From Syntrophaceae bacterium UBA6087 (GTDB taxonomy: Bacteria > Desulfobacterota > Desulfomonilia > UBA1062): a stretch of DNA of 64,000 bases. Numbering within the stretch: the first letter of the stretch is position 1; the number at the start of each line of letters is the position of its first letter. The notes below the pieces were generated by a model that saw only the letters and a list, made by a program, of their open reading frames with translations, had not been told where the DNA came from and searched no databases. The DNA lies in NCBI GenBank assembly GCA_002448235.1, contig DIXF01000011.1, positions 124,001 to 188,000 of the forward strand, in the 5' to 3' direction. The translations under genes were made by a program, and so were the position numbers. This document shows positions 7,651 through 16,051 of this stretch, in pieces.

Positions 7651-9836
7651 CCGTGATATCCAAGAGAACGAGGGAGATCATCTATATATTCGCAATCATA
7701 GGAATAATTGCCCTCCTGAGCATCGCACGGACGAACATACGGAACCTCCAGGCCCTGTCTCTCTCGAGCAATATCATCATCTTCGCGGTCATCAGCATCA
7801 ATATCGTGCTGTTGGTGCTCGTGATCTTCCTCGTGACCCGCAACCTCGCCAAGCTTTTCATGGAGCGGCAGCAGGGCGTCCTGGGGACACGGCTCAGGGC
7901 AAAGCTCGTCATCGCCTTTGTCACGCTCACAATCATCCCCACGATGGTGCTGTTCTTCACGAGCGTTCTCTTCCTGAACAGCAGCATGGAAGGCTGGCTC
8001 TCCTCAGAGGTAGAGACCGCCATCGAAGAATCCATGAACGTGGCGAATATCTACTACAAAGAGGCATCCGCAGAGGCGATCCACTATGCAAGCTCCATAT
8101 CGGGTGAGATAACCGAGAGGAGGCTCCTCAAGGAGGAGAACCTCGATATCCTCAATGCCATGCTCCAGGAGAAGATGTCCCTGTTCCGGCTGTCTGCCGT
8201 CGAAGTTTTCTCGTCCCAGGGCGAAGAGCTCGTGAAGATCATATCCCCCGAGATCGGCGTCGCCAGCATGCCGTCGACGCAGTCGAACCTTGTCCATGAG
8301 GCCATGGAAGGCAAAACCATGTCCTTTGTCGTAAGGACAGGCCAAGCCGATATCATCGAAGGAATCGTTCCCATCAGGTCGTCCTTCAACCTGCGCGATG
8401 TGGTCGGAGTGCTGGTGGTGGATTACTATATCCCGGAGAGCCTTTCCGGCCGGATGGGCATCATCCGCAACACCTTTACCGACTATATCCAGAGCCTGAA
8501 GATAAAAGGCCCGATAAAGACCAACTACATCATCATTCTCGCGTCGATCACGCTGCTGGTGATCTTCTCTGCGGTATGGTTCGGGATGAACGTCTCCAAA
8601 GGGCTCATCAACCCGATTGAAAAGCTTGTGGAAGGCACCCAGAGGATCTCCCGGGGAGACTTGAGCTTTTCCATCGACGTGCAGTCCAATGACGAGCTCG
8701 GCCTCCTCGTGCAGGATTTCAATGCCATGGTGAATGATCTGAAGGAGTCCAGGAGGCAGCTGGAGAAGGCATACAACGATATCCAGAACAGAAACCGCTA
8801 TATCGGCACCGTGCTGAACAACATCTCCACCGGTGTGATTACGCTCAAGGAGGATGACACGGTCACCTTTGTCAACCCCGTAGCCAGGGCCATGCTCGGC
8901 ATATCCCAGGAATCCTCGATGGGCAAGAGGTACGATGATGTCTTTGCGGGCGATCTGGGATCGATTTCAACGGAGCTTATCGAGAATTTCAAGAAGTCCA
9001 AAGGGATCGCGACCCAGAAACAGATAGCCGTCACGGTCGGCGGCAAAAGGCTTACCCTGCTCGGCCATGCATCGTTTCTCTACGACGACAATGAAGATCT
9101 TCTCGGAACGGTTGTGGTGTTCGATGACATGACGCAGCTGCAGAAGATGGAGCGCATGGCCGCATGGAGAGAGGTTGCGCGGAGGATAGCCCATGAGGTG
9201 AAGAACCCGCTCACGCCCATACAGCTGTCGGCCCAGCGGCTCAGGCGCAGATACATGGAGAAGCTCGGAGACGATGGAGAGGTGTTTGACGAATGCACCC
9301 GGGTCATCATCAAGGAAGTGGATGAAATGAAGCGCCTGGTCAACGAGTTCTCCGCATTTGCGAAAATGCCTTCCTGCATGCCCGTGCCGGGAGATCTCAA
9401 TAAGGTGGTACAGGATGCCGTGACGCTCTACCGGCAGGCCCACCCCGCAATCTCGTACGAGGTCGGGCTCGATGATGCCCTGCCCGTGCTGGAGCTCGAC
9501 AGCCCCCAGATGAGCAGGGCCATCGGCAACCTGCTGGAGAATGCCACCACGGCGGTTCTCGAATGCGCAAACTCCCAGAAGATGGTGAGCATCCACACGA
9601 GCTATGATGCCGATGTGCACATCGCCACCCTCGATATCTCCGACACGGGAACGGGCATTCCCCCGAAGGTCAAGGAGCGGCTGTTCGAGCCGTATTTTTC
9701 CACGAAGAGGGGCGGGACGGGGCTCGGGCTGGTTATTGTCAACAGGATCGTCTCGGACCATAACGGGTTCATCAGGGTCAGGGACAACGCACCCATGGGA
9801 ACGGTTTTCAGCATAGAATTGCCGGTAAAGGAGTAG
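7647..9836 (+). CDS. ntrY: NtrY-type sensor histidine kinase
   Basis: A 729-residue membrane sensor kinase. The N terminus has a pair of transmembrane helices (residues 8-70) and a further one near 95, then an extracytoplasmic sensing region to about residue 290, another helix (YIIILASITLLVIFSAVWFG), a HAMP linker (about 310-365), a PAS domain (about 385-490), a His-kinase dimerisation domain with the phospho-acceptor in RRIAHEVKNPL, and an ATPase domain with N box GNLLENATTAV, G1 DTGTGIP and G2 GGTGLGLVIV. This is the architecture of NtrY. It starts at a GTG that overlaps the lpxC stop and is followed 3 nt later by its partner regulator. The signal is unknown. Coupling to lpxC suggests envelope- or nitrogen-linked sensing, which is inference. 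Confidence 0.92.
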   Translation: MTVISKRTREIIYIFAIIGIIALLSIARTNIRNLQALSLSSNIIIFAVISINIVLLVLVIFLVTRNLAKLFMERQQGVLGTRLRAKLVIAFVTLTIIPTMVLFFTSVLFLNSSMEGWLSSEVETAIEESMNVANIYYKEASAEAIHYASSISGEITERRLLKEENLDILNAMLQEKMSLFRLSAVEVFSSQGEELVKIISPEIGVASMPSTQSNLVHEAMEGKTMSFVVRTGQADIIEGIVPIRSSFNLRDVVGVLVVDYYIPESLSGRMGIIRNTFTDYIQSLKIKGPIKTNYIIILASITLLVIFSAVWFGMNVSKGLINPIEKLVEGTQRISRGDLSFSIDVQSNDELGLLVQDFNAMVNDLKESRRQLEKAYNDIQNRNRYIGTVLNNISTGVITLKEDDTVTFVNPVARAMLGISQESSMGKRYDDVFAGDLGSISTELIENFKKSKGIATQKQIAVTVGGKRLTLLGHASFLYDDNEDLLGTVVVFDDMTQLQKMERMAAWREVARRIAHEVKNPLTPIQLSAQRLRRRYMEKLGDDGEVFDECTRVIIKEVDEMKRLVNEFSAFAKMPSCMPVPGDLNKVVQDAVTLYRQAHPAISYEVGLDDALPVLELDSPQMSRAIGNLLENATTAVLECANSQKMVSIHTSYDADVHIATLDISDTGTGIPPKVKERLFEPYFSTKRGGTGLGLVIVNRIVSDHNGFIRVRDNAPMGTVFSIELPVKE

Positions 9837-9839
9837 GTT

Positions 9840-11192
9840 ATGAAACGCACGATTCTGATAGTGGATGACGAGGAGAGCATACGTTTTTCCCTGAAAGGGG
9901 GGCTTGAGGACGAGGGGTACAACACGCTGCTGGCAGGTACGGGCGAAGAGGGGCTCCAGATTGTTGAGAGCAATGAGGTCGACCTTATACTCCTTGATAT
10001 ATGGATGCCCGGCAAAGACGGGCTGCAGATCCTGGAAGAGTTGAAGAATAACGGGTCGCGCATACCGGTGATCATCATGACCGGGCACGGGTCCATCGAT
10101 ACCGCAATACGGGCGACGAGGCTGGGGGCGCTGGATTTTATCGAAAAGCCTTTGGATCTCAACAAGATCATCATCACCCTGCACAATACGCTGCACCTGA
10201 AGGCCCTGGAAGAGGAGAACGCCCTCCTCAGGAAAAAGACCGAGAAAGACGACGAGATCGTCGGGAATTCCCAGGCCATGAGAAAGCTCAAGGAGCAGAT
10301 CGATCGTGCAGCACCTTCCGATGCATGGGTCCTCATCCTGGGCGAGAACGGAACGGGAAAGGAACTGGTTGCCCGGAGGCTTCACAAAAAGAGCGTGCGG
10401 ACAAAACAGCCGTTCATCGAGGTGAACTGCGCCGCCATTCCGGAAGAGCTCATTGAGAGCGAGCTGTTCGGGCATGAGAAGGGGGCCTTTACCGGCGCGA
10501 CGGAGAGACGTCGGGGGAAGTTCGACCTGGCCCATAACGGCACGCTCTTTCTCGATGAGATCGCAGACATGAGTCTACCCACACAGGCAAAAATATTGAG
10601 GATTCTTCAGGAACAGAGATTCGAGAGGGTGGGCGGCGGCCAGACGATCCAGGTGGATGTGCGGGTGTTTACGGCGACGAACAAGGACCTCGAAAAGGAG
10701 ATCGCAGCCGGCAGGTTCCGGCAGGACCTCTACTACAGGCTCAACGTCATTCCTATCTACGTGCCGCGTCTCATCGACCGCAAAGAAGACATCCCGGGCC
10801 TCGTGGAGCACTTTCTCAAGCTCTTCTCTTCCCTGAAGGGCGGGAAGAAGAAGACGATTACCGACGGCGCGATCAAGAAGCTCATGCAGCACGACTGGCC
10901 CGGGAATGTGAGAGAGCTGAAAAACATCATCGAGAGGCTCGTGATCATGACCCCGGGGGATACGATCAACGGCGACGATATCCTGCCTCTGAGGTCGCAG
11001 TCCGTCTCCGAGACGGACAAGCTCATCGGCATTACCCTGCTCAAGGACGCCAGGGCGGAATTTGAAAGGATTTTCATAGAGAACAAGCTGAAGGAGTGCG
11101 GGAACAATATCTCCAAGACTGCCGACTTGATCGGTGTAGAGCGAAGCAACCTGCACAGGAAGATCAAGGGACTGGGAATAGATGTCGGATGA
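9840..11192 (+). CDS. ntrX: NtrX-type sigma54-dependent response regulator
   Basis: A 450-residue transcription activator. The receiver domain (residues 1-120) has the acidic pocket VDDEE, the phospho-acceptor Asp in LILLDIWMPG, Thr in IIMTGHG and Lys in FIEKPLD. The AAA+ domain (about 145-385) has Walker A GENGTGKE, the sigma54-contacting loop GAFTGA and Walker B TLFLDEIAD. The C-terminal Fis-type helix-turn-helix ends SKTADLIGVERSNLHRKI. All motifs for sigma54 activation are intact. It is paired with the NtrY-type kinase immediately upstream, and its last codons overlap the next gene by 11 bp. Confidence 0.94.
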   Translation: MKRTILIVDDEESIRFSLKGGLEDEGYNTLLAGTGEEGLQIVESNEVDLILLDIWMPGKDGLQILEELKNNGSRIPVIIMTGHGSIDTAIRATRLGALDFIEKPLDLNKIIITLHNTLHLKALEEENALLRKKTEKDDEIVGNSQAMRKLKEQIDRAAPSDAWVLILGENGTGKELVARRLHKKSVRTKQPFIEVNCAAIPEELIESELFGHEKGAFTGATERRRGKFDLAHNGTLFLDEIADMSLPTQAKILRILQEQRFERVGGGQTIQVDVRVFTATNKDLEKEIAAGRFRQDLYYRLNVIPIYVPRLIDRKEDIPGLVEHFLKLFSSLKGGKKKTITDGAIKKLMQHDWPGNVRELKNIIERLVIMTPGDTINGDDILPLRSQSVSETDKLIGITLLKDARAEFERIFIENKLKECGNNISKTADLIGVERSNLHRKIKGLGIDVG

Positions 11193-12744
11193 AAAAGGCG
11201 TGATCCGAAAGGATCCCGGGGGCAAGCTCAACATTGCCCTCGTGTATCCCAACACCTATTTCGTTGGGATGTCGAACCTCGGCCTGCATACCATGTACCG
11301 GGTGCTGAACGCCGATCCTGCAATCCTCTGCGAGCGCTTCTTCACCGATTTCGACCGCTCGGTGGAAGCGTCGCGGCCGCTCCGGGATTTTCACATCATC
11401 GCGTTTTCCGTTTCCTACGAGCTCGACTGGATCAACATGATCTCCATCCTGCTCAAGAACAGCATTCCTGTCCGGTCAAGGGACCGGAAGCACGGCCCCA
11501 TTGTCCTTGCGGGGGGCTCTGCTGCGACCATCAATCCCGAGCCGGTCGCTGATGCCCTGGATATCTGCTTCCTTGGGGAAGGAGAGCCTCTTGCTTCGGC
11601 CCTTTCGGAAGCCTTTTCCCGGAGCACGGATCGCGAGATGCTGCTGGACAGGCTGCAGGATGTTCAGGGCATCTATATCCCGGAGCGCACACGTCCGGTT
11701 TATGAAGACGAGAATATCGGGGGCTTCACCGGCATAAAGCCCGGGATCTCCCTTATGGAGCCTTTCGACGCACCCGGGCATACGGTCATCCTCACCGATA
11801 AAACCGCGTTTCAGGACATGTTCCTGGCCGAGATAGCACGGGGATGCCCGTACCACTGCAAGTTCTGCACTGCCCGGGAAATCTACGCCCCGTTCCGGCC
11901 CGTGGAGATGAGGCATCTGCAGGATGTCTTCGACAAAGCATCCTCTTCCGGGAGGAAGCTGGGCCTGGTGAGCACCTCGCTGAACAACCATCCCCAGCTT
12001 TCCGAGATCCTTTCCGACATTTCCGCACGAGGGATCAGGATCGCGCCCCCGTCTCTCCGTCTCGGCATGATTTCGAAAGATCTCCTCGATTACCTCAAGG
12101 AGTCGAAGGTTTCCGGGGTAACGCTGGCGCCTGAGGTCGGCTCCGATAATTTGCGCTCCTCGCTCGGAAAGGCCGTAAGCAACGAGACGGTCCTGGAGGA
12201 TGTCACCGCGCTCGTGAGCAGCGGGATCAGGGACATCAAGCTTTATTTCATGGTGGGCCTGCCCGGTGAGGAGCAAAGCGATATCGAAGCCGTCATCGAC
12301 CTGACCAAGCGCATCCGCCAGGTCTTCATCCATGTTTCAAAAGGCAACAAGCGCATCGGGAAGATATCGCTGAGCGTCAATACCATGGTCCCCAAGCCCC
12401 ACTCGAGGTACGAGAGAGCAGGTATGATCGATCCAGGCGAGGCGAAAAAGAGGATCAGGAGGATCATCAAGGGATTGAGCCCCCAGAGCAATGTCTCGGT
12501 AAGTTTCGAAGGCCCCAAGTGGGCCTATCTGCAGGCCATGATCGCCCGCGGCGACCGGCAACTTCTGGATGTACTGATCGAGATGGCGGGACGCGATCCG
12601 TCCCAATGGCAGGAGGTCCTGAAACAGTGGCCGCGCAATCCCGATTACTATGCCGTACGCGCGCGCGGAAGGGAAGAAATCCTCCCATGGTCGTTCTACT
12701 CCCTCTACAGCCGAAGTTCGTGCCGGAGTATGGAGGAGATATGA
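11182..12744 (+). CDS. B12-binding-type radical SAM protein
   Basis: A 520-residue radical SAM enzyme. An N-terminal region of the cobalamin-binding type (LALVYPN-like start, NIALVYPNTYFVGMSNLGL) precedes the SAM domain, whose [4Fe-4S] ligands are in RGCPYHCKFC. The later segment MVGLPGEEQSDIE is typical of the UPF0313/TIGR03960-like group. The substrate is unknown. Distantly similar proteins act in rRNA, tRNA or lipid modification, but nothing here picks one. The ATG at 11182 lies inside the end of ntrX, and its own stop TGA (12742-12744) overlaps the radC start, so the genes are strictly co-translated. Confidence 0.85.
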   Translation: MSDEKGVIRKDPGGKLNIALVYPNTYFVGMSNLGLHTMYRVLNADPAILCERFFTDFDRSVEASRPLRDFHIIAFSVSYELDWINMISILLKNSIPVRSRDRKHGPIVLAGGSAATINPEPVADALDICFLGEGEPLASALSEAFSRSTDREMLLDRLQDVQGIYIPERTRPVYEDENIGGFTGIKPGISLMEPFDAPGHTVILTDKTAFQDMFLAEIARGCPYHCKFCTAREIYAPFRPVEMRHLQDVFDKASSSGRKLGLVSTSLNNHPQLSEILSDISARGIRIAPPSLRLGMISKDLLDYLKESKVSGVTLAPEVGSDNLRSSLGKAVSNETVLEDVTALVSSGIRDIKLYFMVGLPGEEQSDIEAVIDLTKRIRQVFIHVSKGNKRIGKISLSVNTMVPKPHSRYERAGMIDPGEAKKRIRRIIKGLSPQSNVSVSFEGPKWAYLQAMIARGDRQLLDVLIEMAGRDPSQWQEVLKQWPRNPDYYAVRARGREEILPWSFYSLYSRSSCRSMEEI

Positions 12745-13430
12745 TGGCCGATGTAAAGCCCCATTACCGGGGTCACCGGAAACGCCTGAGGGATCGTTTC
12801 CGGAATTCGGGCAAGGATGCGTTATCCGATTATGAGATCCTTGAGCTGCTCCTGGGGTATGCCTCGCCGCAAAAGGATACGAAGCCTGCTGCCAAGGAGC
12901 TCCTTTCCCGTTTCGGCTCTCTGGGCAGGGTTTTTGACGAATCGCCCGATGAGCTCGAATCAACGAAAGAAATCGGCGAATATGCGAGCACGCTCATCAA
13001 GCTCGTGAAGGCATGCATAATCAGGTGCCTTGCGCCTTCTGAAAAAGCAGGGATTATCCTGGACAGCCCCGAGTCTGTGCTCAAGTACATCCAGTCCGAG
13101 ATCGGCGGTGAGAAGAACGAGCATTTCATGCTTCTGTGCCTCAACTCGGCAGGGTGCCTTGCGCACACCGAGCATCTGTCCAAAGGCACGGTCAACATGG
13201 CGCATGTGTATCCGAGGGAGGTGTTCAAAACAGCCCTGATGAAAGGTGCAGCCTCGCTGATTCTCATCCACAACCACCCCTCCGGAACCCTGACGCCTTC
13301 ATCCCACGACGAACGGCTCACCCGCTCGCTTACCGAACTCGGCGATCAGCTGGGCATCCCCGTGCACGACCATATCATCGTGACCCGCGACCAGGCCTAC
13401 AGCATCAAGCTGGGCCGGAAGATCGGATGA
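12744..13430 (+). CDS. radC: RadC-family JAB/MPN protein
   Basis: A 228-residue protein with an N-terminal helix-hairpin-helix-like region (YRGHRKRLRDRF...DYEILELLLGYA) and a C-terminal JAMM metalloprotease-like domain: HNHPSG at about residue 175, then SHDE. These provide the His, His and Asp ligands for zinc. The cellular role of RadC is not settled, and the old link to DNA repair has been questioned. The start at 12744 is preferred to 12741 because GGAGGAG lies about 7 nt ahead. It is the last gene of the lpxC operon and is followed by the large palindromic repeat. Confidence 0.9.
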   Translation: MADVKPHYRGHRKRLRDRFRNSGKDALSDYEILELLLGYASPQKDTKPAAKELLSRFGSLGRVFDESPDELESTKEIGEYASTLIKLVKACIIRCLAPSEKAGIILDSPESVLKYIQSEIGGEKNEHFMLLCLNSAGCLAHTEHLSKGTVNMAHVYPREVFKTALMKGAASLILIHNHPSGTLTPSSHDERLTRSLTELGDQLGIPVHDHIIVTRDQAYSIKLGRKIG

Positions 13431-13476
13431 GAGCAAGCCGCATCGCCGCTTTCACTAATAAAATGGTTTGGAGGTA

Positions 13477-13772
13477 AAGGGGAGGCAGGGTGCCTTAAGG
13501 GGCCGCGAAGGCGCTTTTTGATGCATCCTGCGGTAAAGCGAAAAAGGCTGACCCGTAAACTCGCTCCGCTATCGCTACGCTCAGACAGTACGGGTCAAAG
13601 ATGCCTTTTTCGCTTCACCTTAGATGCATTGACAAAAAACGCCAACGCGGCCCCTTAAGGCCCCCTGCCTCCCCTTAAGTACATCCCTTGCCGGCTCCTT
13701 CGCATTTTTTCTCCGTTTGGTGCTTGAAATCACGAGAAGGAGATGCAACCCAACGCCCAGACGTATCAAACC
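13477..13772. repeat. Dispersed palindromic repeat, copy 1
   Basis: A roughly 200-nt imperfect palindrome (13477-13678) is followed by about 95 nt of conserved flank (13679-13772). Arm pairs that can be read off include AAGGGGAGGCAGGG with CCCTGCCTCCCCTT, AAGGGGCCGC with GCGGCCCCTT, ATGCAT with ATGCAT, GCGAAAAAGGC with GCCTTTTTCGC, and GACCCGTA with TACGGGTC at the apex. The second copy is at 37902-38250, and this copy has about 12 nt more in the apical loop. It fills the space between two converging transcription units, so it may serve as a terminator or processing site. It encodes no protein I can support. Confidence 0.9.
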
Positions 13773-13908
13773 GGGGACAATTCGTGCGTATCACTCCCAT
13801 ATCGGGAATACAGCGAGTGATCCACCTGCTTTTTGAGAAAAGTATCCTGTTGAAATAGAGGAGGGGAGCTTTGCGGATTTGTGTGTTTTTAAGCTGCCGG
13901 ACTCACAA
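13773..13908. other. Intergenic stretch after repeat copy 1
   Basis: I see no gene, promoter or hairpin of note in this part of the gap. A purine-rich AGGAGGGGAG at about 13860 resembles a ribosome binding site but has no supported gene after it. Confidence 0.4.
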
Positions 13909-14283
13909 TTATTTGTCCGCCTCCAAAAGGCTCTGCACCTTAAAGAGGATGATGTGGGCCGGGGAGGGCTTTACCAGGTAGAGGTTGGCTCCTGCGTCGA
14001 AAGCGAGCTTGCGGTTGTCCTGCGATGCCTCGGTGGTGAGCATGATGATGGGCAGATCCTTGTACTGGGGATGCTGCCTGATATTCGATATGAGTTCGAT
14101 GCCGTCCATGTTGGGCATGTTCAAATCGGAGATTACGAGCCTGATATCGGGATGCAGCGCCAGCTTCTCAAGGGCGTCGAACCCGTCGCAAGCCTCGACG
14201 CACAGGTAATTTTTCGGCTTCAATGTATGGGCCAGGAGTTTCCTGACGGTCGCTGAGTCGTCAACAATGAGTATCTTATCCAT
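13909..14283 (-). CDS. Single-domain response regulator (CheY-like)
   Basis: A 124-residue stand-alone receiver domain. The acidic pair is in ILIVDDS, the phospho-acceptor Asp in VISDLNMPNMDG, the switch Thr in IIMLTTEAS and the Lys in YLVKPSP. There is no output domain, so it must act through a protein partner. It ends the 11 kb flagellar and signalling run, 12 nt after the cheR gene, and is a second, divergent CheY next to the more canonical one at 18.7 kb. It may respond to the same or a different kinase, and no histidine kinase is linked. Confidence 0.88.
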   Translation of the reverse strand: MDKILIVDDSATVRKLLAHTLKPKNYLCVEACDGFDALEKLALHPDIRLVISDLNMPNMDGIELISNIRQHPQYKDLPIIMLTTEASQDNRKLAFDAGANLYLVKPSPAHIILFKVQSLLEADK

Positions 14284-14295
14284 ATCCTTCTCTAC

Positions 14296-15156
14296 CTATT
14301 CCTTCTTATAACCCAGGGCGCCGGGAAAATGAACCAGTTTGAATGCCCGAGAGATATTGTGAAGCGACTCCGAATGGCCGATGAATAGGTATCCTCCTGG
14401 ATTGAGATTGTCGTAGAGTTGAGCGACGAACCTCTTTTTTGCGTCGTCATCGAAGTAGATGAGGACATTCCTGCAAAAGATGATGTCGAATCCCCTCATG
14501 AGCTTGACACGCTTCGTGTCGTTGAAATTCAGGTACTGAAGTTCGACAAGCATCCGTATCTCATCGCATACTGTAAACTGTGACCCGCTCTGCGTGAAAT
14601 ACTTTGTCTTGATCTCAGGGGGTACGGACCTCAGCGTGTATTCATTGTACGTCGATGCCCGTGCAGATTTCAATGCCTTCTCGCTGATATCACTGGCGAA
14701 TATTTTGATATCCCATTCCTTGATTTTTTCCGAGAGAATCTCTTTGATCACGATGCCCATTGTGTACGGCTCATCGCCTGTCGAACATCCGGCCGACCAG
14801 AGCCGTAAAATCTTTTCTCCCTTTTCGGCCCTGCGCTCCATGATTTCCGGCAAAGCCTTTTCCTGGAACGCCTGGATCTGGGGGGGACTCCTGAAGAAGC
14901 TCGTCTCATTCGTGGTTACCGAATCGAACAGTGCCCGAAGCTCTTTCGATGCCTGGGGGTCGTATTTGAGCATGTAATAGTACTTGTCGAAGTCCGGAAG
15001 GTTGTTTGCCCTCAGCCGCAAGGAAAGCCTGTTCTCAAGCTGGGATTTCTTGTTGTCGGAGAAGTAGATACCCGAATGTTCGTAGATGAAATCCCGAAGC
15101 AGCCGGAACGTTTCATCGGTCATCTGGACGGCTGCCGAGGGAAGATAATCAGCCAT
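14296..15156 (-). CDS. cheR: CheR-type protein-glutamate O-methyltransferase
   Basis: A 286-residue S-adenosylmethionine-dependent methyltransferase that modifies glutamates on chemoreceptors. The N-terminal helical domain (residues 1-80) and the Rossmann domain are both present, with the SAM-binding segment SAGCSTGDEPYTM, and FCRNVLIYFD plus GYLFIGHSESL near the end. The start ATG at 15156 has GGAGGG 5 nt ahead, and a TTG 15 nt upstream is less likely. It overlaps the HDOD gene by 8 bp. No receptor, CheA, CheW or CheB gene is in the window, so it belongs to a scattered chemotaxis system or serves another target. Confidence 0.92.
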   Translation of the reverse strand: MADYLPSAAVQMTDETFRLLRDFIYEHSGIYFSDNKKSQLENRLSLRLRANNLPDFDKYYYMLKYDPQASKELRALFDSVTTNETSFFRSPPQIQAFQEKALPEIMERRAEKGEKILRLWSAGCSTGDEPYTMGIVIKEILSEKIKEWDIKIFASDISEKALKSARASTYNEYTLRSVPPEIKTKYFTQSGSQFTVCDEIRMLVELQYLNFNDTKRVKLMRGFDIIFCRNVLIYFDDDAKKRFVAQLYDNLNPGGYLFIGHSESLHNISRAFKLVHFPGALGYKKE

Positions 15157-16051
15157 TGGCACCCTCCGCAACAGGCTCTTCGGATACCGCTGAAAGGTAG
15201 GTCTTTACTTCTTCCCCGATATCTTCAATCTCGAAGGTGATGCGCTCTATGTCGAGGACATCCATGGAATATCCCATCTTCCGGAGGATATGCCAGGCTT
15301 CCTGGTCTTTCAGCACGAAAGAGACCGAATCGCCTCCGCAGGATAATTCTTTTGCCTTTGCAAGGAGGTTCGCTATGGAGATCAGCGAAGTGATGTCCTT
15401 GAACTTGGCGTTTCCCGGCTGATGATGGTACAGGTTGATATCTGCGATGTACGGCGGCAACCCCCATTTCTGGGCAATGAAGTGTCCTACCTCCATGTGG
15501 GTCGTGCCGAGAACTTCTTTTTCCGCCTCGAACATGGAGCATTTTCTCTGAATCGACAGTGCATGGGCTTCCATGAACTTCTCGTGGAAAAACTCGTCGA
15601 AAATGATCTTTCCGATGTCGTGGAGCAGTCCTCCGACAAACTCTCTTCCCTGCGCCTTCATGCGGATTTTTTTGTCCACGTGCCGTGCGATGAGGCCTGT
15701 CGCAACGCAGTGATCCCAGAACTTGATCCGTAAGCTTTCCCCGCCCTTGTCTCTCGTGCCGAGTACGGACAGGACCGATACGGACGTAGTGATGTTGATG
15801 ATCTCGTTGAGACCCATCATGAGGATTGCCCTGTGGAGGGTATCGATCTCCTGGGTGCCTCTGCGGTAGAATGCAGAGTTTGCCAGCTTCAATACCTTTG
15901 CCGCGAGCGGTGGATCTCTATGGATGCATTCTGATATCGCCTTGATGGAGACATCCGGACTCTTGGAAAGGGTCATTACCTCCATGGCGACCATGGGCAG
16001 CGTCGGTATTTCTTCAATATTCTTTATGATCTCAAGGATCGGCCGCTCCAT
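15149..16051 (-). CDS. HDOD domain signalling protein
   Basis: A 300-residue protein that is mostly one HDOD domain (residues 12-210), a catalytically altered relative of HD phosphohydrolases. It retains a LLHDIGK segment. Characteristic parts are IPTLPMVAMEVMTL, AAKVLKLANSAFYRR and MGLNEIINI. HDOD proteins act as regulatory scaffolds in motility and two-component signalling, often linked with c-di-GMP or chemotaxis genes, as here. The ATG at 16051 overlaps the stop of the HEAT-repeat gene (TGATG). The C-terminal 70 residues are not assigned. Confidence 0.88.
   Translation of the reverse strand: MERPILEIIKNIEEIPTLPMVAMEVMTLSKSPDVSIKAISECIHRDPPLAAKVLKLANSAFYRRGTQEIDTLHRAILMMGLNEIINITTSVSVLSVLGTRDKGGESLRIKFWDHCVATGLIARHVDKKIRMKAQGREFVGGLLHDIGKIIFDEFFHEKFMEAHALSIQRKCSMFEAEKEVLGTTHMEVGHFIAQKWGLPPYIADINLYHHQPGNAKFKDITSLISIANLLAKAKELSCGGDSVSFVLKDQEAWHILRKMGYSMDVLDIERITFEIEDIGEEVKTYLSAVSEEPVAEGANG

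Noticed and set aside
8967..10535. A 522-codon open frame on the minus strand
   Set aside because: It spans the junction of ntrY and ntrX on the opposite strand and has no family motif.
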